Source: a virus. From it: DNA of 58,152 nucleotides. The position numbers and the translations under genes were made by a program. This document shows positions 31,014 through 40,064 of the stretch, one piece after another. How positions within the stretch are numbered: position 1 is the first letter of the stretch; each line of letters begins with the position of its first letter. Below the pieces are notes generated by a model. That model was not told the DNA's origin, made no database searches, and saw nothing but the letters and a program-made list of their open reading frames with translations. The DNA lies in IMG/VR virus record IMGVR_UViG_3300042988_001268, positions 1 through 58,152 of that record; one strand, written 5' to 3'.

Positions 31014-32674
31014 TGGGCAGTCCCTCCGTTGGCGCCCTTGCGCTTCGCCTCAAGCGGCTTTCCGTCGCCGTCGTGATCCTGTTCGGTCGCACCACTGTCG
31101 CTGCCAGCCGCACCATCCGCGGCGGCATCGGCTTTGACGTTGTGGTTGACCGGAGAGAGGCCGCGCTTCTCGCGCTCGGCGTTGAACCACTGCTCCTCGG
31201 CCATGACATCGGTCGGGTCGCGGCCTCCTTCGAGGATGCACTCGACCGTCGACTTGCGACCGGCGGCAGTGTCGAGGTTGTTGGCGTTTGCCTCCTTGAG
31301 CGGATCCACCGATCCGCGTCCCGGACCGATCCATTCGGCCATGCAGATGGCCGTCTTGGATCGATAGAAGTTGGCGGGGCCGCCAGGCACCTTCACGTCT
31401 CCGTTCGCCACTTCCATCTCGAGCCAGGCTGCATAGACCGGGGTCAGGAAGTGCTGGGTGAAGAACCGACGGTCCTCAAGGAACGAGCGCCACAGTTCGT
31501 TAAGCAGCGCACGGGCCGATGAATAGTTGATCCCGGCCCAGTCCTGAGAAAGCTGCGGGTAGCTGATCCCCAGCGACCCAGCGACCTTCTGCAGCACGAA
31601 CCGGGCAAAGTCCGGGTAGTTGCTGTTCGGGCTTGACCGATCCGGCGTGACCACGTCCTCGTCAGGCAGGAGGTGCGTGACCTGCGCTCCGTCGACGATC
31701 ACCGGGGACTGCTCCCGCATGGTGACGTACTGGCTCACCCACGGGTCCATCGTCGAGGTGTCGGACGCCGGCGCAAGTGCTGCCTCAAGGTCTTCGGTCG
31801 TCCCCGGGGACTTGATGAAGATCGAGAAGATGGCGGACTTCAGCGCAGCCTGCACTTCGGCCCGGTCGACCCGGTCCAGCATCTTGGCCGGAACCATGAT
31901 CTCGGCAAGGCGGCTGATGCCCCGGTTCTGCTCCACCCGGCGGGGCGAGAAGACATGGATGAACTTCGCGCGCCCCGTGCGCCCACGGGCCGGGATGTAT
32001 TCCCAGCGCTGGTTGCTGAACCCGGCGTAGGGGTCGTTTGGATGCGTCGCCCGGATCCAGTACCCGATAGGGGCGCCGTTCGCGTCGTAGGCGATGCCAT
32101 CACGCAGCCGCGGCCCTTCCATCATCCCGGGCTTCGTCGAGATGCGTTCAGGCTCGATCAGCAGCAGGTTCGTCGTGTTGCGCAGGCCACGACGGTTGTC
32201 GCGCACCTCGGCGCACGCGGAGCCGTCGCGGACGTAACCGAGGTAGGCCAGCTTCGCGAGCGCGCCGAAACTGAATTGCTGCCTGGCATCCGAGCGCCGC
32301 TCGATGTCATTGGCCCAGACGTCGAACCGGGCCTGGACGTCGGCGGTCCACGCCATGCGCCAGTCATAGTCGCGGTTGAGCAGTTCGTGCTTCGGCTGTG
32401 CCGACAGGCGGATGTTGACGCCGATAACCGACTCGACCCGGCGATCGAGCCCGCCGTTGATCCAGCCATTGTTCTCGTCGAGGTCGCGGGCCCGGCCCAT
32501 GATCCGGTCGAGATCGTAGCCCCCCGACATTCCCGCGAAGCGCAGGTTGGGCGACCACCCGGAGAACTCGACAAGGTCATGCCGTGCCGCGTCCCGCTTC
32601 TGGTTGGTGCCGTCGAAGGCCAGCGCCTTGGCGCGCCCGCTGCCGAACTTGCGCTGGTAGTCTGCCGGTAGCAT
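31010..32674 (-). CDS. Portal protein, lambda gpB family
   Basis: 554 residues from MLPADYQRKFGSGRAKAL, four bases after GGAGGAA. An ATG at 32686 precedes that site. Typical Phage_portal_2 features: ARDLDENNGWINGGLDRRV, FDVWANDIERRSDARQQF, RERISTKPGMMEG-type region and EDLEAALAPASDTSTMDPW. It forms the dodecameric ring through which DNA passes. A disordered Asp/Gly-rich tail ends the protein. The start overlaps the stop of the gpW-like gene. Confidence 0.92.
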   Translation of the reverse strand: MLPADYQRKFGSGRAKALAFDGTNQKRDAARHDLVEFSGWSPNLRFAGMSGGYDLDRIMGRARDLDENNGWINGGLDRRVESVIGVNIRLSAQPKHELLNRDYDWRMAWTADVQARFDVWANDIERRSDARQQFSFGALAKLAYLGYVRDGSACAEVRDNRRGLRNTTNLLLIEPERISTKPGMMEGPRLRDGIAYDANGAPIGYWIRATHPNDPYAGFSNQRWEYIPARGRTGRAKFIHVFSPRRVEQNRGISRLAEIMVPAKMLDRVDRAEVQAALKSAIFSIFIKSPGTTEDLEAALAPASDTSTMDPWVSQYVTMREQSPVIVDGAQVTHLLPDEDVVTPDRSSPNSNYPDFARFVLQKVAGSLGISYPQLSQDWAGINYSSARALLNELWRSFLEDRRFFTQHFLTPVYAAWLEMEVANGDVKVPGGPANFYRSKTAICMAEWIGPGRGSVDPLKEANANNLDTAAGRKSTVECILEGGRDPTDVMAEEQWFNAEREKRGLSPVNHNVKADAAADGAAGSDSGATEQDHDGDGKPLEAKRKGANGGTAQ

Positions 32675-33216
32675 CAGTTCCTCCACGCCAGACTGATCGG
32701 CCGGCGGCGGGCGGTGCCGGCGGCGGTAGCGGACGCCGAGACCAGTTCGCTTTCAAGCACCCGGATGTGCTCGGTCAGTTCGCGCAGGCTCGGCATCTTC
32801 TTCGTGATGCGCCGGCCGTCTCGCCACAGTTCAGTGACGGCGTTTCCGGATGCGATCGTGATGCGCAGCGCCCGCGCCGCAGCAAGTTCGCGTGTGATCC
32901 GCTCGACGTCGGTCTCAGCCGCAGGCCCGATGCTGGTGTCGATGACATCGACGCCGAACGATTCTTCGAGCGTGCGCCCGCCATTGGTCGTGATGGCAAC
33001 GGTAAAGATCACGCGCTGCCCGTGGGTGCCGCCAGTCAGCCATACGCGCGTCACCAGATCCGAATTCGAAGCCGCAGAGGATTGCGAGGCGCCGCCAGCC
33101 TGCACCAGAGATGCGGTTACAGCGGTGATCGTCTCGCCCGAGCCAAGGAAATCGGACCAGTCATAGGCCCAGTCCTTCGTCTCGCTCGGGTCCAGGGTTT
33201 CGGTATAGACCTGCAT
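32674..33216 (-). CDS. gpW-like joining domain fused to a fibre-type N-terminus
   Basis: 180 residues. The first 110 resemble a phage fibre/adaptor beta domain (YTETLDPSETKDWAYDWSDF; RVIFTVAITTNGGRTLEESF). The last 70 fit gpW: DVERITRELAAARALRITIA, a short hairpin ELWRDGRRI, then LRELTEHIRVLESEL. In lambda gpW is 68 residues and stands alone between terL and portal; here the same place is kept with an extra N-terminal domain. Start follows AGGAGGTTGA. It probably seals the portal after packaging. Confidence 0.6.
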   Translation of the reverse strand: MQVYTETLDPSETKDWAYDWSDFLGSGETITAVTASLVQAGGASQSSAASNSDLVTRVWLTGGTHGQRVIFTVAITTNGGRTLEESFGVDVIDTSIGPAAETDVERITRELAAARALRITIASGNAVTELWRDGRRITKKMPSLRELTEHIRVLESELVSASATAAGTARRRPISLAWRN

Positions 33217-33224
33217 TCAACCTC

Positions 33225-34124
33225 CTAGCCTTCCGGCAGCAGCCGGGCATTGCGGGACGCCTTGATCAGGCGACCGCCCTGCGGAGCGTAAAGCGTGCGA
33301 CCGTTGATGAGCGCGGTCAGGGTTCGTGACGCCGGAGTCGGCGTGTAGATCATCACGATCGGCTCGGTGACGACATGCGCGTGGATGCAGTCGGCCGGGG
33401 AGATCGCGTAGAACGGTTCGATGTCAGGCTCGCCGGCCTGGTGGGCACTGAGCGCGTCGTCGACCAGCAGTGAGTATGTGACCGTCAGAACCGGCCGGGT
33501 GGAGACGTGCTGGTGGTCAACACTCTCCGGCGTTACCGAGACCCCGGCGTAGATCAGTGGCTCTCCGCTCGTGATCTGGTGGCTTGTGTCTGCCGGGACC
33601 AGAGAATTCCACGTTGCCAGCGATGGTTCGCCCGCCTCGTGGTCGTGCGCCCCGTCTCCTGGGATCAAGTTCATACTTGCCGCAAGGTCGACCAGATCAG
33701 CCTCATGGGCGTGCAGCGCCGAATTGACCGACACTGCATAGGCCGTCGAAAGCAGCGGCGAGGTCGCACTGTGATCGTGCAATGCCGATGCCAGCGTCAG
33801 GGTCCATTGCGCCGCCAATGTTGGCGAGGTCGCCTCGTGGTCATGGCTGGCGAAGTTGATCGAGACGCTTGCGCTGAAGGTGATCGTTGGGCTCGACGAG
33901 GCAAGCAGATGGCCCGCCTGATCGATGTAGAGCATCCGCGCCGTGACGTCCGGAGACGTCGAAGCGAGATCATGGAAGGTTGACCCTGGAGAGACCGTGT
34001 AGGCGCTCGACAGGGATGGACTGGTCGAAGTGGACCCCATGACCACACCGTCGACCGAAATAGTCCAGTGCGTGCTCCCAAGTGCCCCCAACGGCGTACT
34101 AGCTATGGGGCAAAAGCCGAGCAC
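33225..34124 (-). CDS. Repeat protein with ten 22-residue HxH-type modules
   Basis: 299 residues, GTG start at 34124 (weak). From about residue 35 to 253 it consists of ten copies of a 22-residue unit (one has 21) beginning SP or EP and ending in a His-rich tetrad such as HDHEAT, HAHEAD or HDHEAG. Hydrophobic alternation in each unit suggests a beta-solenoid or beta-stacked shaft with His pairs on a face, which might bind metal. The last 45 residues are basic (LINGRTLYAPQGGRLIK). It stands in a fibre cassette and is probably a fibre shaft. Family not recognised. Confidence 0.6.
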   Translation of the reverse strand: MLGFCPIASTPLGALGSTHWTISVDGVVMGSTSTSPSLSSAYTVSPGSTFHDLASTSPDVTARMLYIDQAGHLLASSSPTITFSASVSINFASHDHEATSPTLAAQWTLTLASALHDHSATSPLLSTAYAVSVNSALHAHEADLVDLAASMNLIPGDGAHDHEAGEPSLATWNSLVPADTSHQITSGEPLIYAGVSVTPESVDHQHVSTRPVLTVTYSLLVDDALSAHQAGEPDIEPFYAISPADCIHAHVVTEPIVMIYTPTPASRTLTALINGRTLYAPQGGRLIKASRNARLLPEG

Positions 34125-34129
34125 TTAAA

Positions 34130-34630
34130 TTACGTCCAGTATTCGTCGTTGGTATAGTCCGACGGAATATCCTCCATCGCTTGAATGGCAAAAGAATGGA
34201 GCCAGATTGGCTGACGAAATTCAGCGGATGCCAGCATTATTTCCTGCCATTCCAAAGCAGTTACGGAAACTGATCCGGTATTGGTAACAATGCTGATCCC
34301 CATTTCGCCGCGACCTATCGCTATGGCGGCCAGAGATGCGCTTGTAACCTCCGACCACCCCTCTAGGTCATCCTTGGTCGTGCCGATGTGGTGGACGCCA
34401 CGAGAGTCTCCGAAATCATAATCGAAGCCCAGGGCCAGGCGGCGTTCACGCTCGGCAACTACGCCATCCACCGTCCCAGGTGCTCTGGCTGACTCCGAGA
34501 ATGTGAGGCCGTCGTACAGCCACCCAATCTGGGCTTCTTCGCTATGGACCCAACCTTGTGATGCCGCGAAGCCACTTTCGGCCAAAGCGATGTTTACAAC
34601 GACCCCATTGTCGACAACCGCAAAGCGCAT
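34130..34630 (-). CDS. DUF4376-type tail-fibre assembly protein
   Basis: 166 residues from MRFAVVDNGVVVNIALA. The segment RRLALGFDYDFGDSRGVHH, then TTKDDLEGWSEVT, matches the DUF4376 pattern found next to tail fibres. An ATG at 34636 overlaps the fibre stop and could also serve. It probably acts as a chaperone or terminal piece of the Gly-rich fibre encoded just before it. Confidence 0.65.
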   Translation of the reverse strand: MRFAVVDNGVVVNIALAESGFAASQGWVHSEEAQIGWLYDGLTFSESARAPGTVDGVVAERERRLALGFDYDFGDSRGVHHIGTTKDDLEGWSEVTSASLAAIAIGRGEMGISIVTNTGSVSVTALEWQEIMLASAEFRQPIWLHSFAIQAMEDIPSDYTNDEYWT

Positions 34631-34635
34631 AGACA

Positions 34636-35796
34636 TCACCACGAATAGACGCGGCAGAGGCCGCCGCCGCCAGCCCCACCGGCGCCAGAATTGTAGCTAT
34701 TTGTGGATCCAGCTCCGCCACCGCCCCCAGCGGCATAGCCGCCATCGCCACCGGCGTAAGATGCGGCTGCCCCTTCGGCAGACCCGCCACCACCTCCGCA
34801 AAATGCCTGACCATCAGCCCCTACGGAAGATGAGCCAGCCGCACCCCCGCCTCCGGAAATTACACCCTGGGAACCACCGGCAGAAGGAACAAGGATCCCA
34901 TTACTGCTATTGATGCTTCCGCCCATACCTCCGCCGGCGCCGGCGTAGGACGACCCCTTGCCTGCGAATGCGACAAGAGATCCGATACCTCCACCCGCGC
35001 CTCCGCCGAATGCAGAATAGTAGCTTGCCGCATCCGATACTCCGGCGGCGCCGCCGCCGAAATGGCCAGGACCACTACTTACAACGGGATTTCCGCTAGA
35101 GAATGTTCCACCGCCGCTACCCCCGGCGATTGAACTTGATGTCGTGCCAGAGGATCCCCCGGATCCGCCATACGCGGTGAGAAACGACCCAAAAGTCGTA
35201 TTACCCCCGGCAGACCCAGCCGCGCCGCTGGTGTTATCCGAAGATACCGCCGCGCCACCACTTCCACCCGCTCCGATCGTCACAGTCTCGGTAGATGAAA
35301 GTTCTGATGCCTTGAATATCTTGAACTTATATCCCCCTCCCCCGCCTCCGGTGCCGCCTATTCTAGCAGAACCAGCAGAAGTCCCCCGACGCCCTGAGCC
35401 ACCGCCGCCCCCAGCACCCCAAATCTCGACCAAGACGAATGTGACATTGTCTGGCTTCGTCCATGTTCCGGAGGAGGTAAATTCCTGCAGGTCGCCCTTT
35501 ACGATGTCACTCTCGAGTGCGGTTATAGCAACCGTCGCGGATCCACTCAGGTTCAACGCGGCGTTGCTGTTCGAAGATCCGATGACACTGCGCGAGAGGG
35601 TTGTTCCGGAAGATGTGTAAGTCCCGGTTCCGACCTCCCATGCCGTACCATCTTCAATCAGGTAGGAGACGACGTCACCATTGCTGACGCCACCGTCGGC
35701 AAATGACTGGAAGCCGCTAGAGGCGGAGCCAAGGGTTATGGTTCCGGTTCCAGTAGTCGCCGTCGCGACCTTCACCCGGTTAGCTAGTTTTACCAT
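34636..35796 (-). CDS. Glycine-rich tail-fibre adhesin
   Basis: 386 residues from [14 protein letters not shown]. After a beta N-terminal adaptor (residues 1-110) comes a domain beginning [19 protein letters not shown] and continuing as dense Gly-rich stretches ([20 protein letters not shown]) to the end. This is the pattern of polyglycine-II sandwich adhesins (gp38-like or glycine-rich domain fibres), where variable loops between Gly helices bind the receptor. It probably contacts the host surface and may evolve rapidly. Confidence 0.7.
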   Translation of the reverse strand: MVKLANRVKVATATTGTGTITLGSASSGFQSFADGGVSNGDVVSYLIEDGTAWEVGTGTYTSSGTTLSRSVIGSSNSNAALNLSGSATVAITALESDIVKGDLQEFTSSGTWTKPDNVTFVLVEIWGAGGGGGSGRRGTSAGSARIGGTGGGGGGYKFKIFKASELSSTETVTIGAGGSGGAAVSSDNTSGAAGSAGGNTTFGSFLTAYGGSGGSSGTTSSSIAGGSGGGTFSSGNPVVSSGPGHFGGGAAGVSDAASYYSAFGGGAGGGIGSLVAFAGKGSSYAGAGGGMGGSINSSNGILVPSAGGSQGVISGGGGAAGSSSVGADGQAFCGGGGGSAEGAAASYAGGDGGYAAGGGGGAGSTNSYNSGAGGAGGGGLCRVYSW

Positions 35797-36170
35797 TACG
35801 ATGGATCTGCGATCTCGATCTTCCACGTCCCGATGTCGACCGTGCCGCCCGCACCGACCGCCTGGCTCGCCGTGGTCGTGACGTACTGCAGCGCAGTACC
35901 GGAGACATCGAGCAGGGCCGCGTGCGTCACCGTCCCGGTCACGTCCACGGTCACGCCGGTCTTCGCCGCGATCGTCGTCTTGCGTCCGGAGGTGTCGCCA
36001 TTGGCGTGGGTGAAGTCGCTCGACGACATGGTCACGTCGGCCAGCGCATAGGTCGCGTTACCCTCGGTGTAGGTCGTCGGCTGAGAACTGCACACCGTCT
36101 GCCGGGTGCAATTATTCTTGATGATGTCGAGCGCGCCGTCGAGAACCGCGTCTGCTACCAGCTTACCCAT
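35796..36170 (-). CDS. Beta-rich structural protein of the fibre cassette
   Basis: 124 residues: helical start ([17 protein letters not shown]) then Thr/Val/Ala-rich strands ([34 protein letters not shown]) ending [11 protein letters not shown]. Small proteins of this type precede Gly-rich fibres in other alphaproteobacterial phages, to my knowledge. It may be a baseplate or fibre adaptor. The stop overlaps the fibre start (ATG of 35796). Confidence 0.55.
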   Translation of the reverse strand: MGKLVADAVLDGALDIIKNNCTRQTVCSSQPTTYTEGNATYALADVTMSSSDFTHANGDTSGRKTTIAAKTGVTVDVTGTVTHAALLDVSGTALQYVTTTASQAVGAGGTVDIGTWKIEIADPS

Positions 36171-36477
36171 TGGTCAGAACCTCCCGACCATCCCAGACGT
36201 AAGCCTGGGCTTCCTCAAGCGAAGTGCCGCGGGCAACCGCAGCGCGATCGGGCATGACGAACTTGCCCTTGTTCGATCCGTCGCCCCAGATGGTGCAGGG
36301 ATCGATGTCGAGCTCGTCGATGCCGATGGTCACGGCAGCATCGCCGTCGTGATCGTCGGCCCAGCCACAAGCCTTGAAATACGGCGCGGCATCCGGGTCT
36401 TCGAACCCGTATGCAACGCCCGGGTGCAGGTCGAGGCGACCATGCTTCACCCGCTGGTTGAACATGATGACGTCCAT
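36163..36477 (-). CDS. Unknown 104-residue protein after TerL
   Basis: MDVIMFNQRVKHGRLD... with an AAGGAAGGAACTCC leader. Mixed alpha/beta, acidic (DDHDGDAAVTIGIDELDID) with PGVAYGFEDPDAAPYF. It could be a small virion or connector component. It starts 20 bases after TerL and overlaps the next start by eight bases. No family recognised. Confidence 0.5.
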   Translation of the reverse strand: MDVIMFNQRVKHGRLDLHPGVAYGFEDPDAAPYFKACGWADDHDGDAAVTIGIDELDIDPCTIWGDGSNKGKFVMPDRAAVARGTSLEEAQAYVWDGREVLTNG

Positions 36478-36496
36478 CGTCGGAGTTCCTTCCTTC

Positions 36497-38641
36497 TCAG
36501 TTCTTTCGATTGAGCGCGTTGAACCGCTCGATCATGGTCGCCTTCGGCTTGGCGCTTACTGGGGCCCGTGCCGATCCCGCCTCGGTGGGCAGATCACCTC
36601 CTTCCGGATGGAGTGAGATCGGCTTTGCCCAGACCGGCCGCCGTGCCGGATCCGACCAGATAATTTCCTTGCGGTCAGGCTGAAGCATCAGCCGCCCAGC
36701 CTTGGTGTAGCCGAGCAGGTCGAGCGTTTCGTTCGGCCCATTGCGGACGAACGACCTGTCGATCAGCGGCTCGTTGAAGATTTCCTCGTATGCCTTGTCC
36801 GGCATGTTGGTCGGGAACACGACCTGACCCGGCGAGCCGTCATCAATCGCCAGATCCTCGAGCGTTTCCTCTTTCAGCTTGTGGACGCCGAGCATGGTGA
36901 GCGTCACCACCGGCAGGAGTGGCTTGCCCTCGGAGTCCTTCGAAATCTTGGTCGGCGTAGGCGGCAGCGGTTCAGCCTTCGGGTTGGTCGAACCCTTGAT
37001 GCAGCGCACGCGACGAAAATTTATCCAGCGCTTGCCGTCCATCTGCCGCGCGAACTCGTAAGCCTTCCACGTCACGTTGCCGTCGGAGGCGTCGATCGTC
37101 ATCACCGCTACCGGCAGCGCCCGGCCGGGATCGTCGCGCAGCGGGTAGAGCCGGTCGATCTCCGGCTCGAGCACCGCCCAGTCGTCCTGCACCTTGGCCG
37201 GCGCGATGTCGCGCAGCGTGCCATCGGCGTGCATCCGCTGCCGGATCGTGCGGCGGTCGATCACCGCTGAGCGGCCTTCCGCATCCCATCCTCGGGTGAG
37301 GATGTCGAACTTGTTACCGCCGACGTCGACCGCCTTGGTCAGGTAGAGCACCCAGGGCGGGACCGAACCCATCCGGTAATCGAACGGCGAGACCGGAGCA
37401 TCCGCCAGTTCCTTGGTCCGCTCTTTCAGCGCGCGGGCATCGAGCCCGGTCACGTCGCCGGCGCCTTCGAATGCCTCACCGAATGTTCGGACCAGCACCT
37501 GCTTCAACTTGTCGGTCTTGCCGGTGCGCTCCTTGTGCTCGATCGCGCCTTCCAATTCGCGGGCGAGCTCGCTGAGCGCGACCTGCTTGCTCATCAGGAC
37601 GTGGATCCAGAACCCCCAGGTCCGGTTCTTCTCCGGGTCGCCGGTGATCCCGGCGCGGATGTCGAGACCTTGACCGCGGTGCATGTACGCGCCCCCCTCG
37701 ATCATTTCGGCCCGCTGGTCCTCGTCGAGCACCACCCCGCAATGCGGGCAGGCGATGCCGGCCGACCGTTCCGCGAGGCTCAAGCGGCGATCGACCGGCG
37801 TCGCCTCGGCCGACCGGGTGTAGGTCAGCCGAAACCGAGGTACGTCGGGCCAGTGCTTCGTCGGGTAGGGCGAGCCGTGGCCGCCGCATTCCGGGCACCG
37901 GAAGATGAAAATGCCTTGCGTGGAGAGCGTCCACGCCGCGGCGATGCCTCCGCTCCACCCGATGTCAGGGTGCGCGCAGGCGTAGATCTTGCGGTCGTTG
38001 CCCAGCATTCGCTGGCGCTGGCGACCCTGCTCGAGGAAGTTCGAGCGGTAGTCGCGGTGGTAGCTGTCCGGCTCGTCGAACACGATGTAGGCGGCTTGCC
38101 GGTTCGTGGTCGTCTTGCCCGACATCACCATGAGTTCGATCGTCTGTGAGCCGACCCGCTTCATGGTCTTCTTGTTGTCGCTGGCCTTGGGGCCGATCCG
38201 GGACGCGACCCCGGGGTGATCCTCGAAGATCGGCGTGAACACGCGGTCGCCGTATGACCGGACCTCCTCGGGCCCGGCCAAGTACCACATCACGTCGCCA
38301 GATGGACCGAAGTCGAGGCGCTTGAGCGCATGGTTCTCAGCGACCACCGTGCCGCCAGTTCGCCCCGGCTTGGGGACCACGATCTCGAGGACGTCGGGAT
38401 CGTCGTGGGCCTCCATGATGGGGACCAGGTAAGGCGTCAGGTCGCGGGACCAGTTGGTCTTCGTGCCGTCCGGCTTGCGGATGACCCGGTGCTGTTCCGA
38501 GTAGTCGATGGTCGAGATGAACTCGCGCGGCAGCAGTCGGTCGAGCAGGCTTGCGGCAATATCGGCGGGGCGCTGGCAGAACGAATGGCTTGAGAGCAGT
38601 TGCGCCTGCTCAGCCAGTTCCGCCCTGCTGAATACCCGCAC
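36497..38641 (-). CDS. Terminase large subunit, lambda gpA family
   Basis: 714 residues from a GTG (VRVFSRAELAEQAQ), preceded by GAGGAGCATCGGACG and overlapping the TerS end by 32 bases; a longer frame from 38731 is less likely. gpA-type features: VVPKPGRTGGTVVAEN in place of a classic Walker A, Walker B-like AAYIVFDEPDSYHRD, zinc pairs CPECGGH and CPHCG, and a nuclease-type domain (VMTIDASDGNVTWKAY; QMDGKRWI). It pumps DNA into the head and cuts it. cos-type cleavage is likely by family, though the cos site was not found. Confidence 0.92.
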   Translation of the reverse strand: MRVFSRAELAEQAQLLSSHSFCQRPADIAASLLDRLLPREFISTIDYSEQHRVIRKPDGTKTNWSRDLTPYLVPIMEAHDDPDVLEIVVPKPGRTGGTVVAENHALKRLDFGPSGDVMWYLAGPEEVRSYGDRVFTPIFEDHPGVASRIGPKASDNKKTMKRVGSQTIELMVMSGKTTTNRQAAYIVFDEPDSYHRDYRSNFLEQGRQRQRMLGNDRKIYACAHPDIGWSGGIAAAWTLSTQGIFIFRCPECGGHGSPYPTKHWPDVPRFRLTYTRSAEATPVDRRLSLAERSAGIACPHCGVVLDEDQRAEMIEGGAYMHRGQGLDIRAGITGDPEKNRTWGFWIHVLMSKQVALSELARELEGAIEHKERTGKTDKLKQVLVRTFGEAFEGAGDVTGLDARALKERTKELADAPVSPFDYRMGSVPPWVLYLTKAVDVGGNKFDILTRGWDAEGRSAVIDRRTIRQRMHADGTLRDIAPAKVQDDWAVLEPEIDRLYPLRDDPGRALPVAVMTIDASDGNVTWKAYEFARQMDGKRWINFRRVRCIKGSTNPKAEPLPPTPTKISKDSEGKPLLPVVTLTMLGVHKLKEETLEDLAIDDGSPGQVVFPTNMPDKAYEEIFNEPLIDRSFVRNGPNETLDLLGYTKAGRLMLQPDRKEIIWSDPARRPVWAKPISLHPEGGDLPTEAGSARAPVSAKPKATMIERFNALNRKN

Positions 38642-39263
38642 CCGTCCGATGCTCCTCGATGAACTGTGCCGCCTGGGCGTGAACCGATGTTGCGACCGAC
38701 CGCAGATGCTGGTCGATCGATGCCCGGACATGCGCCGGCAGATTTCCGTTCGGGTCGACCTTCGTCCGCACCCCGAGGATGCCGTCGAGCACCTTCTGAT
38801 TGTACCCGGCCACGAAACTGATCACGTCGTCGGCCGGCACATATTGCCGTTGCCGCTCCGCCGCCGAGACGATCGTCACGGTGAGGTTCACCAGATCCTT
38901 GGTCTCGGCCATGCTCGGCGCCGATTCCTCGGCGGGAAGCTGGACGCCCACCGCCTTGGTGATTGCCCGGCTCTTGCGCGCCTGGCCGGCGAGCCTGGCC
39001 CTGAAGTGGGCGATCAGGAAGGCGACGGTCTTGCGTGGCCGGAAGGTCCACTCGATCCCGTTACCGCCGCGATCAAAAGCGCCGGACTGATCGAATCCTT
39101 CGATTTCATTGCACCAGTCCCGGAGGACATTCCACGTCACCCCAAGGATCTCCGCCATCGGCTTGGAGGCCAACGTCACCTTGGGCCCGAGCTTTGCTGC
39201 ACGGGCTTTGGCGGATTCCAGCTTGCGAAGCCGGGCGTCGAGTGAGGTGGTCTGGCGAGCCAT
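38610..39263 (-). CDS. Terminase small subunit, Nu1-like
   Basis: 217 residues with an N-terminal helix-turn-helix (LASKPMAEILGVTWNVLRDW) that should bind the packaging start site, and a helical oligomerising part (TKDLVNLTVTIVSAAERQRQ) and a C-terminal helix that may contact TerL. Fits DUF1441/Nu1-type small terminases. A promoter-like sequence with a palindrome lies directly upstream. Confidence 0.75.
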   Translation of the reverse strand: MARQTTSLDARLRKLESAKARAAKLGPKVTLASKPMAEILGVTWNVLRDWCNEIEGFDQSGAFDRGGNGIEWTFRPRKTVAFLIAHFRARLAGQARKSRAITKAVGVQLPAEESAPSMAETKDLVNLTVTIVSAAERQRQYVPADDVISFVAGYNQKVLDGILGVRTKVDPNGNLPAHVRASIDQHLRSVATSVHAQAAQFIEEHRTGAGIQQGGTG

Positions 39264-39317
39264 GAAGTCAGCCGGCTCTCTTAGCCGATCTAGATCCCCG
39301 ATTTCCGGAGAGGGAAT

Positions 39318-39362
39318 AATCGACTGTTCCGATTAAATCTCGCGAATTGCTTTGCATGTCAA
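39318..39362 (-). promoter_or_regulatory. Candidate late promoter with operator-like palindrome before terS
   Basis: Minus strand: a perfect TTGACA (39357-39362), a 19-base gap and TTTAAT (39332-39337), 69 bases before terS. Overlapping the second box is the palindrome AATCG-N7-CGATT (39318-39334). The gap 39264-39358 otherwise contains no gene. It could drive the late genes under an activator or repressor; the spacing is a little long for sigma-70. Confidence 0.45.
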
Positions 39363-40063
39363 TCCATCCTTTTGGCGATGGCATCGAGATCCAGTTTCAG
39401 CTTCGCGCAAAAGTCGACGATCTGCTGGGCTGCGAAGCGGAAGTTCGGAAGCAGCCGGGAGTTGTCTCGCCGCGCCGCCGTCGCCGCCGCGCGCAGGGAC
39501 AGATCTTTGATCACCACGTTCTCGAAAACGGGCAGGAAGCGCGGATTAACGTGCATCCTGGCCTGCCGGTAGAGTTGCCGTGCCTCAGCCTCCCACTCGT
39601 GCGCCGCCATCGGATGCTGGGCCAATCCGCCACCGCCGCCAACATTCCCGGCGAGGGAAAAGTTGGCCGTCTTGTACCGACCTTCCAGCCCGGATGCGTC
39701 GTGGATAACTCGATACCAGCGACACGCGATCAGTTGGTCGTCGGTGATCTTGCCGTCGAAGCAGAGCTTCACGACCATCGACACGCCGCCGCGCCGATAG
39801 CCGCGCACCGTCTTGACCGTGCCGTCCTCCAGCCTGGGCGTGAAGGTCGACACATTGCCCTTGGCCAGCCATTCCGGCGTAGGCTCGAGCACCGCATCGG
39901 TGATGCTCACCGTCTTGCCGCTGGCCACCTCGATCTCGGCCGCGGCGCGGATGATCTCGGCGGAGTGATAGTCCCTGTCCCTCTGAACCACGTCGCGCAC
40001 CCGGTCACGTTCCTGGCGCTCGAGCCGGCGAATGCGGGTCAGTCGGTCGTCTCGGTCGTGCAT
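39359..40063 (-). CDS. DUF6456-like protein
   Basis: 234 residues. Helical basic N-terminus (MHDRDDRLTRIRRLERQERD), then TITDDQLIACRWYRVIHDAS, GLEGRYKTANFSLAGNVGG with a Gly run, and a C-terminal helical part. The DQLIACRWYR...SGLEGRY pattern matches DUF6456, known in alphaproteobacterial regulators and prophages. It ends at the candidate late promoter. Could be a late regulator; not certain. Confidence 0.5.
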   Translation of the reverse strand: MHDRDDRLTRIRRLERQERDRVRDVVQRDRDYHSAEIIRAAAEIEVASGKTVSITDAVLEPTPEWLAKGNVSTFTPRLEDGTVKTVRGYRRGGVSMVVKLCFDGKITDDQLIACRWYRVIHDASGLEGRYKTANFSLAGNVGGGGGLAQHPMAAHEWEAEARQLYRQARMHVNPRFLPVFENVVIKDLSLRAAATAARRDNSRLLPNFRFAAQQIVDFCAKLKLDLDAIAKRMD

Positions 40064-40064
40064 G

